The notes under the pieces: generated by a model
Database searches by the model: none
Told to the model about the DNA's origin: nothing
The model's input: the letters and a program-made list of their open reading frames with translations, nothing else
Made by a program: the position numbers and the translations under genes
Shown: in pieces, positions 26,992 to 34,713 of the stretch
Layout of the letters: every line of letters starts with the position of its first letter
How positions within the stretch are numbered: the stretch's first letter is position 1
From: Proteiniphilum sp.
GTDB taxonomy: Bacteria > Bacteroidota > Bacteroidia > Bacteroidales > Dysgonomonadaceae
Assembly (NCBI GenBank): GCA_016839025.1
Contig: JADLKK010000019.1
Coordinates: 1-35,597, forward strand
DNA length: 35,597 nucleotides
Direction of reading: 5' to 3'

Positions 26992-29900
26992 ATGGACCAA
27001 TCAATCAAGAAAGTTGTTTTACTGGGCTCGGGAGCCCTGAAGATCGGACAGGCGGGTGAGTTCGATTACTCCGGCTCACAGGCGTTGAAGGCAATGCGTG
27101 AGGAAGGAATAGAAACCATCCTGATCAATCCCAACATCGCCACCATCCAAACCTCGGAAGGGGTGGCCGACAAGGTTTACTTTCTGCCGATCACTCCCTA
27201 TTTCGTAGAGAGGGTGATCGAGAAGGAACAGCCGGACGGCATCCTGCTGGCTTTTGGCGGCCAGACCGCCCTCAACTGCGGCACGGAGCTCTACCAGAGC
27301 GGTGTACTGGAAAAGCATGGGGTAAGGGTGCTGGGTACCACTGTGGAGGCGATCATGATCACCGAAGATCGTGACTTGTTCGTGAAAAAACTGAATGAGA
27401 TTGCGGTCAAGACACCCCAGTCACACGCTGTCGAAAACTTGAAAGATGCGCTGAAAGCGGCACACGAGATTGGGTTTCCCATTATGGTTCGCTCAGCCTA
27501 TGCACTGGGTGGACAGGGTTCCGGTATCTGCAACAACGAAGAGGAGTTCGTGGAGCTCTGCAAGAGCGCGCTTTCCTTCTCCAGCCAGATCCTGGTGGAA
27601 GAGAGCCTGAAAGGGTGGAAGGAGATTGAATTTGAGGTGATTCGCGACAAGAACGACCACTGCTTCACGGTGGTGCCGATGGAGAACTTCGATCCGCTGG
27701 GCATTCATACCGGCGAGAGCATCGTGGTGGCACCCATCATCACGCTGGCAAAAGAACAGATTGAGCTGCTCGAGGATATCGCCCGCCGTACGGTGCGTCA
27801 TATCGGCATCGTGGGCGAGTGCAACATCCAATATGCTTTTAACGCCGAGTCCAACGACTACCGCATCATCGAGATCAACGCCCGCCTGAGCCGCTCCTCG
27901 GCACTCGCCTCCAAGGCATCGGGTTATCCGCTGGCCTTTGTGGCCACCAAGCTGGCACTCGGCTACTCGCTCGACCAGATCGGCGAGATGGACACCCCCA
28001 ATTCGGCTTATGTGGCTCCGTCGGTGGATTACATGATCGTGAAGATCCCACGGTGGGACCTCAACAAGTTCTACGGCGTGAGCCACGAGATCGGCTCCTC
28101 AATGAAATCGGTGGGTGAGATCATGTCCATCGGTCAGTCGTTCGAGGAGATCATCCAGAAAGGTCTCCGGATGATCGGGCAGGGGATGCACGGCTTCGTG
28201 GGCAACCGGGAGATGACTTTCGACAATGTGGAGGAGTCGCTCGCCAAGCCTACCGACCTGCGCATCTTCGCCATCGCCGACGCCCTTGAAAAAGGATATA
28301 CAGTCGCTCAGATTGAAGCACTGACAAAGATCGACCGCTGGTTCCTGGAGAAGCTGGAGAACATCCATAACTATTCGAAGGTGCTCTCCTCTTATCACAA
28401 GATAGAGGAGCTGCCTGCGGAAGTGATGCGCGAAGCCAAGCGACTCGGCTTCTCCGACTTCCAGATTGCACGTTTCGTGGAGGATCCACAGGGTAGCCTG
28501 GAGGAGGATCTGATCCGGGTACGCGACCTGCGCAGGCAGCAGCAGGTACTGCCCGGGGTACGCCGCATCAACACGGTGGCTTCCGGCCATCCCGACAAGA
28601 CCAACTACCTCTACTTCACCTACGGATCGGATAAAGTCCATAGCCCGCACCGCGGGGAGGGTGAGACGGTGATCGTGCTGGGATCGGGTGCCTACCGCAT
28701 CGGTTCCTCGGTGGAGTTCGACTGGTGTTCGGTGAACGCGGTGCAAAGTGCACGCGAACTGGGCTATCAGTCGGTGATGATCAACTACAATCCGGAGACC
28801 GTCTCTACCGATTATGACATGTGTGACCGTCTCTACTTCGACGAGCTCACCTTCGAACGGGTGCTCGATGTGATCGACATCGAAAACCCGAAGGGGGTAA
28901 TTGTTTCGGTGGGGGGGCAGATTCCCAACAACCTGGCCATGAAGCTGCACCGTCAGCAGGTCCCCATACTGGGGACGACACCCCTCTCCATCGACCGGGC
29001 CGAGAACCGACACAAGTTCTCCGCCATGCTCGACGAGCTGGGCATCGACCAGCCCCGCTGGAAGGAGCTGACCAGCTTCGACGAGATCGACAGCTTTGTG
29101 GAAGAGGTGGGCTTCCCGGTATTGATCCGTCCCTCCTACGTGCTCTCGGGTGCCGCCATGAACGTCTGTTACGACAGGGAGCAGATGCATACCTTTCTGC
29201 AGCTGGCCGCCAACGTATCGAAAGAGTTCCCCGTGGTGGTCTCCTCCTTCCTGCAAAACGCCAAGGAGATCGAGTTCGATGCGGTGGCTCGTGAGGGTGA
29301 GGTGGTGGAGTATGCCATCTCCGAGCATGTGGAGTTTGCCGGTGTGCACTCGGGCGATGCCACGCTGGTCTTTCCCGCACAGAAGCTCTACTTCGAGACG
29401 ATGCGCCGCGTGAAGAAGATCTCCCGGCAGATCGCACGTGAGCTGAATATCAGCGGACCGTTCAACATCCAGTACCTTGCCAAGAACAACGAGATCAAGG
29501 TGATCGAGTGCAACCTGCGTGCCTCCCGTTCCTTCCCGTTTGTCTCGAAGGTGCTGAAACAGAATTTCATCGACACCGCTACCCGCATCATGCTCGGAGC
29601 CCCCTTCCGCAAGCCGGACAGCTCGGCGTTCGACCTCGATTACATCGGTGTGAAGGCTTCGCAGTTCTCCTTCTCCCGTCTGCAGAATACTGACCCGGTG
29701 CTGGGTGTGGACATGTCCTCCACCGGCGAGGTGGGCTGCATTGGAGAGGACTTCCACGATGCCATCCTCAAGTCGATGCTTTCGGTAGGATACCGGATCC
29801 CTGAAAAGGAGCAGGGAATCCTGATCTCATCCGGTGAGATGAAGTCGAAAGTGGATCTGCTGGAAGCCTGCAAGCTGCTGGGAGAGAGAGGATATAGGTT

Positions 29901-30210
29901 GTACGCCAGCCACGGCACGCAGAAGTTCCTTGAGGAGAACGGCATCCCGGCAACCGATCTGAATTGGCCTGACGAGGATGGAGAGAACAACATCCGGAGG
30001 ATGATTGCCGACAAGCGGTTCGACCTGATCATCAATATTCCGAAGGATGTGACGCGCAGGGAGCTGACCAATGGTTACATCATCCGTCGCGGTGCGGTGG
30101 ACTACAACATTCCGCTGATCACCAATGCCCGGTTGGCCAGTGCTTTCATCACCGCATTCTGTACAATGGACAGGGAGGATATTGAAATAAAAAGCTGGAA
30201 TGAGTATTGA
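26992..30210 (+). CDS. carB: Second carB: carbamoyl-phosphate synthase large subunit, intact
   Basis: The 1072-residue protein (E. coli CarB 1073) makes carbamoyl phosphate from bicarbonate, ammonia and two ATP. Both ATP-grasp halves start with the family motif ([42 protein letters not shown]). The carbamate-site region missing from the first copy is present (MENFDPLGIHTGES), as are INARLSRSSALASKASGYPL and the C-terminal MGS-like allosteric domain (KVDLLEACKLLGERGY; ASHGTQKFLEENG). The frame is open from 26965, but MDQSIKKVV aligns best. It lies 80 bases after the first carB and is very similar along its whole length, so it is a tandem duplicate. It should supply the large-subunit activity if the first copy is truly broken. 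Confidence 0.96.
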   Translation: MDQSIKKVVLLGSGALKIGQAGEFDYSGSQALKAMREEGIETILINPNIATIQTSEGVADKVYFLPITPYFVERVIEKEQPDGILLAFGGQTALNCGTELYQSGVLEKHGVRVLGTTVEAIMITEDRDLFVKKLNEIAVKTPQSHAVENLKDALKAAHEIGFPIMVRSAYALGGQGSGICNNEEEFVELCKSALSFSSQILVEESLKGWKEIEFEVIRDKNDHCFTVVPMENFDPLGIHTGESIVVAPIITLAKEQIELLEDIARRTVRHIGIVGECNIQYAFNAESNDYRIIEINARLSRSSALASKASGYPLAFVATKLALGYSLDQIGEMDTPNSAYVAPSVDYMIVKIPRWDLNKFYGVSHEIGSSMKSVGEIMSIGQSFEEIIQKGLRMIGQGMHGFVGNREMTFDNVEESLAKPTDLRIFAIADALEKGYTVAQIEALTKIDRWFLEKLENIHNYSKVLSSYHKIEELPAEVMREAKRLGFSDFQIARFVEDPQGSLEEDLIRVRDLRRQQQVLPGVRRINTVASGHPDKTNYLYFTYGSDKVHSPHRGEGETVIVLGSGAYRIGSSVEFDWCSVNAVQSARELGYQSVMINYNPETVSTDYDMCDRLYFDELTFERVLDVIDIENPKGVIVSVGGQIPNNLAMKLHRQQVPILGTTPLSIDRAENRHKFSAMLDELGIDQPRWKELTSFDEIDSFVEEVGFPVLIRPSYVLSGAAMNVCYDREQMHTFLQLAANVSKEFPVVVSSFLQNAKEIEFDAVAREGEVVEYAISEHVEFAGVHSGDATLVFPAQKLYFETMRRVKKISRQIARELNISGPFNIQYLAKNNEIKVIECNLRASRSFPFVSKVLKQNFIDTATRIMLGAPFRKPDSSAFDLDYIGVKASQFSFSRLQNTDPVLGVDMSSTGEVGCIGEDFHDAILKSMLSVGYRIPEKEQGILISSGEMKSKVDLLEACKLLGERGYRLYASHGTQKFLEENGIPATDLNWPDEDGENNIRRMIADKRFDLIINIPKDVTRRELTNGYIIRRGAVDYNIPLITNARLASAFITAFCTMDREDIEIKSWNEY

Positions 30211-30260
30211 CGCAAGATTCACCTGGCTTCGCAGCGAGATCCCGTGACCGGCCTGTTGGA

Positions 30261-30295
30261 AAAAAACCTGTTTCAGATAGAGAAACAGGTTTTTT
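30261..30295. terminator. Bidirectional terminator between carB and the acyl-CoA ligase gene
   Basis: AAAAAACCTGTTTC (30261-30274) and GAAACAGGTTTTTT (30282-30295) form a perfect 14-base stem with a 7-base loop. Each strand ends in six T, so it can stop transcription from both convergent genes. Confidence 0.9.
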
Positions 30296-30308
30296 CATCT
30301 AACATAAA

Positions 30309-31964
30309 CTATTTCAGGTATTTGAACCGCTTGATGCTCCGTTTGGGCGTCTTTTCGAACTCCTCGTTACGCAGCCTGAAGGTGCTGATCTTGCTGTAGG
30401 CAGGTAACTTGGCATTGATCTCTCCGATCAGTCTGTCAAAAAGCTCCTCTACCTGCTCATTGTGGATGGCATGCTCCTTCAGTACTTCAAAGTCGGGAAC
30501 GATCAGTGCCACAATCTTCTTGTTCTCTTCGATGGCCAGTGATTCGCTCACAAAGGGAGAGCCGTTGATCTTCTCCTCGATCTCCTCGGGATAGATGTTT
30601 TGTCCCGATGGTCCCAGGATCATATTCTTGTCCCTCCCACGGATAAAGAGATAACCATCACTGTCCATCACCCCCAGGTCGCCGGTCTTCAGCCACCCAT
30701 CGTCGGTGAAAGTGTGACGGGTTGCCTCTTCGTTCTTGTAGTAACCCTGCATGACATTGGTACCCTTTACCTGGATCTCTCCTACGGTATTTTGCGGGTC
30801 ATCGGAGTCGATGCGTACCTGCATCCGGTCTACCACCCTGCCGCAGGAGTGCTCCTTGAAAGCCCTCCAGTAGGAGTAGGAAATCAGCGGGCCGCATTCG
30901 GTCATCCCATACCCCACGGTGTAGGGGAAGCGCACCTTGCGCAGAAATTTCTCCACATCGGGGTTGATGGCCGCACCGCCGATCACCACCTCGTTCAGGT
31001 GGCCGCCAAAAGCTTCGATCATCGACCTGCGTACCTTCCGGTAGACAATTGCATTGAGCAGTGGTATGCCCGACAACACCTTCGCCGCTCCCTTCTGTAA
31101 CCTGGGCAATACGCTTTTGTTCACAATCTTCTCAATAATGAGTGGTACGGCCAGAACCAGCTTGGGTTTTACCCTGGCGAAAGCGTCTAGCAACACCCTG
31201 GGTGAAGGTGTTTTGCCCAGGAAGTGGATGTGGCATCCCATGGAGATGGAGTTGAGGATCTCGAAGGCCAGTCCGTAGGTATGGGCCATCGGCAGCATAC
31301 AGACGATATTGTCGCCAGGGTGGATAAATTCCAGGCAATCATTGGCGAATTTGGTATTGGACCAGAGGCTGCGGTAGGGGATCATCACCCCTTTGGGGCT
31401 GCTGGTTGTACCGGAGGTGTAGTTGATTACCGCCAGCTCCTCCGGCTTATCGGTGCGGAAGGAGAGGTCATTGACGAAAAATCCTCTGCCATATTTCTCT
31501 TCAAAATAGTCTCCGGCACCGGTGACAAACTGCTGTAGTTGTTCAGAAGTGGTTACCAGCAGAGACATGTTGTCGAGTGAAAAGACCGTTTCCACCTTGG
31601 GAAGACTTTCCCGGTCCAGTTCATTCCAGATGCTCTCATCGGTGAAGAAAAGTTTGGAATCGGAGTGATCCACAATAAAGCGCACGCTTTCCCTGTCAAA
31701 TTCATGCAGGATGCTCACTGCCACAGCGCCATAGGAGAGAGCGGCAAAGAAGGCAATTGCCCAGTTGGCAGAGTTCTTTCCGCAGAGGGAGATCTTGTCG
31801 CCTCGTCCAATTCCGGCAGTTCTGAAATAATCGTGGAGCCGGTCAATCTCCCGTGCAAAATCCTTGTAACAATAGGTTTTTCCCTGGAAATCGGTCATAG
31901 CAGGCAACTCCCAATGGATGCGGACGCTTTGTTCAATTAGAGATAAGAAGCTGTTCTGGTTCAT
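30309..31964 (-). CDS. AMP-dependent acyl-CoA ligase (long-chain fatty-acid CoA ligase-like)
   Basis: The 551-residue ANL-superfamily enzyme activates a carboxylate to an acyl-AMP and then a thioester. The P-loop motif YTSGTTSSPKGV is at 182-193; GYGMTECGPLIS, DGWLKTGDLG and IRGRDKNMILGPSGQNIYPEEIE (hinge region) follow, and the conserved lysine is in KTPKRSIKRFKYL at the end. The overall look is of a fatty-acyl ligase of the FadD/AAE type, but the chain length and whether CoA or ACP is the acceptor are unclear. No signal peptide. It is convergent with carB and divergent from the oxidoreductase gene. Confidence 0.9.
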   Translation of the reverse strand: MNQNSFLSLIEQSVRIHWELPAMTDFQGKTYCYKDFAREIDRLHDYFRTAGIGRGDKISLCGKNSANWAIAFFAALSYGAVAVSILHEFDRESVRFIVDHSDSKLFFTDESIWNELDRESLPKVETVFSLDNMSLLVTTSEQLQQFVTGAGDYFEEKYGRGFFVNDLSFRTDKPEELAVINYTSGTTSSPKGVMIPYRSLWSNTKFANDCLEFIHPGDNIVCMLPMAHTYGLAFEILNSISMGCHIHFLGKTPSPRVLLDAFARVKPKLVLAVPLIIEKIVNKSVLPRLQKGAAKVLSGIPLLNAIVYRKVRRSMIEAFGGHLNEVVIGGAAINPDVEKFLRKVRFPYTVGYGMTECGPLISYSYWRAFKEHSCGRVVDRMQVRIDSDDPQNTVGEIQVKGTNVMQGYYKNEEATRHTFTDDGWLKTGDLGVMDSDGYLFIRGRDKNMILGPSGQNIYPEEIEEKINGSPFVSESLAIEENKKIVALIVPDFEVLKEHAIHNEQVEELFDRLIGEINAKLPAYSKISTFRLRNEEFEKTPKRSIKRFKYLK

Positions 31965-32308
31965 ATTATGCTATTTTGGCAATCTGAAAACATTCAAGGC
32001 GAAAAGGGTTTTCCTCTCAATTTCTTACATTCCTATGGATCGGTTACACACAAAAATAGCTCAAATTTCGGTTACAACATACCGAAAACGGAATAATCTG
32101 GCGAAATTTGCAACCGGGGGATAGAATTGTCCGCATTCTCTGCCCATTCGGAGATCGATTCAGGATCTCATACCGCTTCCGGGCGAATATTTGTCCGATA
32201 AATTTCGGTTTATTCATTTTTTTAGTAAATTTACAGCCTTGTTGCGAAATCGTTATGAAACAGTATGAATTAATCCTTATAATGTAATCTCACATCAAAA
32301 GAAAAATT
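31965..32308. other. 344-base divergent intergenic region
   Basis: No gene is seen here. It holds a candidate minus-strand -7 box (32051-32058), a hairpin or dyad TTTCGGT/ACCGAAA (32066-32087), an 11-base direct repeat AAATTTCGGTT (32063-32073 and 32200-32210), and on the plus strand a degenerate -7-like TAAATTTA (32226-32233) about 75 bases before the oxidoreductase gene. The region is more A/T-rich than the genes beside it. Confidence 0.6.
32051..32058 (-). promoter_or_regulatory. Candidate -7 box for the acyl-CoA ligase gene
   Basis: TATTTTTG on the minus strand matches TAnnTTTG exactly. It lies 87 bases before the ATG and just downstream of the TTTCGGT dyad, a position where a bound repressor could block the polymerase. 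The -33 box is weak. Confidence 0.45.
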
Positions 32309-33778
32309 ATGTCATCAAAAATTTCAAGAAGAAGATTTCTGGAAACGGGAGCTTTTGCCGCTGCCGGACTGACTATCGTACCCTCCTCCGTATTGGGTAA
32401 AAGTATGGGACACATGGCCCCGAGCGATAAGCTGAATATCGTCGGCGTGGGCGTGGGTGGTATGGGTTTTGCCAACCTGAAAAAGCTCGAAAGCCAGAAC
32501 ATTGTCGGACTTTGTGACGTGGACTGGAAGTACAGCAAGCGTGTTTTCGACTACTTCCCCAATGCCAAGAAGTACTATGATTATCGCAAGATGTACGACG
32601 AACTGGGCAAGTCGATTGATGCGGTTGTGGTAGCCACCGCCGACCACACCCATGCAATCATTGCCGCTGATGCCATGACCATGGGCAAGCATGTATACGT
32701 GCAGAAACCACTGACACACAGCGTGTATGAGTCGCGTCTTCTCACGAATCTGGCAAAAAAACAGAAGGTGGCCACCAGTATGGGCAACCAGGGTTCATCC
32801 GGACCGGGTGTTCGCCAGGTGATCGACTGGATCTACGACGGACAGATTGGAGAGGTGACCAAGGTTGAGACATTTACAGACCGCCCCATCTGGCCACAGG
32901 GACTGATGACTCCCAAAGAGGCGCACAAGGTACCCAAGACCCTCGACTGGGATCTCTTCATCGGGCCGGCCAACAAGCGACCCTTCAATGAGATCTATCA
33001 CCCCTGGAACTGGCGTGGCTGGTGGGACTTTGGAACAGGAGCCCTTGGTGACATGGCTTGCCATATCCTTCACCCGGTATTCAAGGGGCTGAACCTGGGA
33101 TATCCTACCCGGGTGCAGGGATCGTCTACCATGCTGCTTACCGACTGTGCTCCCAATGCGCAGATGGTGAAGTATGTATTCCCTGCCCGCGACAACATGC
33201 CGAAGGTGGCCATGCCCGAAGTGGAAGTATACTGGTACGACGGTGGACTTACGCCTATGCGTCCCGAAGGAGTTCCCGCCGGAAAGAATCTGAACGATCA
33301 GGGCGGCGGCGTGATCTTCCACGGTACGAAAGACACCCTTATCTGTGGTTGCTACGGTGTGAATCCCTGGCTGGTCTCCGGACGCAAGCCCAACTCACCG
33401 AAAACACAGCGTGAGGTGACCCTGTCGCATGAGATGGACTGGGTACGTGCCTGCAAGGAGAGTCCCGAAAACCGTGTGGAAACGGCATCTCCCTTCTCGG
33501 AGGCAGGTCCTTTCAACGAAATGGTGGTCATGGGCGTCTTGGCCGTACGTCTGCAATCGCTGAACCAGGAATTGCACTGGGATGGAGAGAAGATGCAGTT
33601 CACCAATATTCCTTCAGACGCCACTGTCCGCACCATTGTGGAAGATGGTTTCAAGATCACGGACGGTCACCCCACCTTCAACAAGACCTGGACCGATCCG
33701 GTCAATGCGGTGGAGTATGCCAACGAGATGATCAAGCATACCTACAAGAACGGCTGGAAACTGCCTGAAATGCCCTAA
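32309..33778 (+). CDS. Gfo/Idh/MocA-family oxidoreductase with Tat signal
   Basis: The 489-residue NAD(P)-dependent sugar oxidoreductase has a twin-arginine export signal (SRRRFL at 6-11, then a hydrophobic stretch ending near VLG), so it should act in the periplasm with tightly bound cofactor. The Rossmann start is IVGVGVGGMGFANLKKLE, followed by DVDWKYSKR; VATADHTHAIIAADAM and GKHVYVQKPLTHSVYES form the conserved middle, with QKP in place of the usual EKP. Secreted members of this family oxidise sugars, often at C3. Next come a DUF1080 lipoprotein and a TIM-barrel lipoprotein, a set consistent with an oxidative glycoside-cleavage pathway (inference). The substrate is unknown. Confidence 0.9.
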   Translation: MSSKISRRRFLETGAFAAAGLTIVPSSVLGKSMGHMAPSDKLNIVGVGVGGMGFANLKKLESQNIVGLCDVDWKYSKRVFDYFPNAKKYYDYRKMYDELGKSIDAVVVATADHTHAIIAADAMTMGKHVYVQKPLTHSVYESRLLTNLAKKQKVATSMGNQGSSGPGVRQVIDWIYDGQIGEVTKVETFTDRPIWPQGLMTPKEAHKVPKTLDWDLFIGPANKRPFNEIYHPWNWRGWWDFGTGALGDMACHILHPVFKGLNLGYPTRVQGSSTMLLTDCAPNAQMVKYVFPARDNMPKVAMPEVEVYWYDGGLTPMRPEGVPAGKNLNDQGGGVIFHGTKDTLICGCYGVNPWLVSGRKPNSPKTQREVTLSHEMDWVRACKESPENRVETASPFSEAGPFNEMVVMGVLAVRLQSLNQELHWDGEKMQFTNIPSDATVRTIVEDGFKITDGHPTFNKTWTDPVNAVEYANEMIKHTYKNGWKLPEMP

Positions 33779-33791
33779 TTTATTGTTTCAC

Positions 33792-33825
33792 AAGGGATAA
33801 CGACGAGCCTTTGTCGTTATCCCTT
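33792..33825 (+). terminator. Strong hairpin after the oxidoreductase gene
   Basis: AAGGGATAACGAC and its exact complement form a 13-base stem with an 8-base loop, starting 13 bases past the stop codon. The T run after it is interrupted (TTGCTGTTTT), so it may be a partial terminator or an mRNA-stabilising structure that lowers expression of the downstream genes. Confidence 0.7.
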
Positions 33826-33869
33826 TGCTGTTTTAACATACAATCAGTAACATAAAAAAGAAAATTGTC

Positions 33870-34649
33870 ATGAAAAAGGTTTTTTATCTGTTTAATTTAC
33901 TTATCTTAACTGGTATGATATTTATCTCTTGTGCCAATGCCAGCAAACAATCAAAAGATTCCGAAGCGACTGCTGAGACTACGGAAGTCGCTGCTGCCGA
34001 TGAGGGGTGGATCACGCTTTTCAACGGTGAGGATTTTACCGGCTGGAGAGGTTACAACCGTACCGATATTCCCTCAGCCTGGACCATTGAAGATGGAGCC
34101 ATCAAGATCAACGGATCGGGCAAGGGAGAAGCAGGAGCCAAGGATGGTGGAGACATCATTTACGATCAGAAGTTCAAGAACTTCGAGCTCACCTTCGAAT
34201 GGAAAGTTTCGGAAGGTGGGAACAGCGGTGTCTTCTACCTTGGGCAGGAAGTAGAGGGAAAACCCATCTATGAATCATCACCCGAGTACCAGATCCTCGA
34301 CAACGAACGTCACCCCGACGCCAAACTGGGCAAGGATGGCAATCGTCAGTCAGCTTCTCTCTATGACCTTGTACCTGCAGTACCCCAGAACTCCAAGCCT
34401 GCGGGTGAATGGAACAGCGGTGGTATCCTGGTCTATAAGGGTACCGTGGTGCATTCTCAGAACGGCGAAAATGTAGTGGAATATCACCTCTGGACAGACG
34501 CATGGAAAGAGATGGTTGCCAATAGCAAGTTCAAGAACTGGCCCAATTTCCTGAATGCCGGAGGTGAAAACCAGGAAGGTTACATCGGTTTCCAGGATCA
34601 CGGAGATGATGTCTGGTTCAGGAATATCAAGGTGAAAATTTTGGATTAA
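33870..34649 (+). CDS. DUF1080 (3-keto-disaccharide hydrolase family) lipoprotein
   Basis: The 259-residue protein starts with a lipoprotein-type signal (MKKVFYLFNLLILTGMIFISC) whose cysteine 21 would be lipidated, then a low-complexity Ala/Glu/Thr linker. From about residue 45 it matches the concanavalin-like DUF1080 domain: GWITLFNGEDFTGWRGY, FELTFEWKVSEGGNSGVFYL, SPEYQILDN, GGILVYKGT and GYIGFQDHGDDVWFRNIKV. This Pfam family is named for hydrolysis of 3-keto-glycosides. It lies between a Tat-exported oxidoreductase and a TIM-barrel lipoprotein, so a place in the same extracytoplasmic pathway is likely. Periplasmic or surface location cannot be decided. Confidence 0.9.
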   Translation: MKKVFYLFNLLILTGMIFISCANASKQSKDSEATAETTEVAAADEGWITLFNGEDFTGWRGYNRTDIPSAWTIEDGAIKINGSGKGEAGAKDGGDIIYDQKFKNFELTFEWKVSEGGNSGVFYLGQEVEGKPIYESSPEYQILDNERHPDAKLGKDGNRQSASLYDLVPAVPQNSKPAGEWNSGGILVYKGTVVHSQNGENVVEYHLWTDAWKEMVANSKFKNWPNFLNAGGENQEGYIGFQDHGDDVWFRNIKVKILD

Positions 34650-34664
34650 TCAACAACACCAGAA

Positions 34665-34694
34665 AAACCATGCAGCCTTCGGGTTGGATGGTTT
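34665..34694 (+). terminator. Hairpin with TTCG tetraloop after the DUF1080 gene
   Basis: AAACCAT then CAGCC pairs with GGTTG then ATGGTTT around a TTCG tetraloop, with one internal G-G mismatch and one G-T pair. It lies between the DUF1080 gene and the next gene of the cluster. There is no long T run, so it may trim or stabilise mRNA more than terminate. Confidence 0.6.
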
Positions 34695-34713
34695 GTTTCA
34701 AAAAGTCAATAGG

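Noticed and set aside
28099-29757. 552-codon open frame antisense to the second carB
   Set aside because: It mirrors the codon pattern of a strongly conserved gene of high G+C third positions and has no recognisable domain; it is a shadow.
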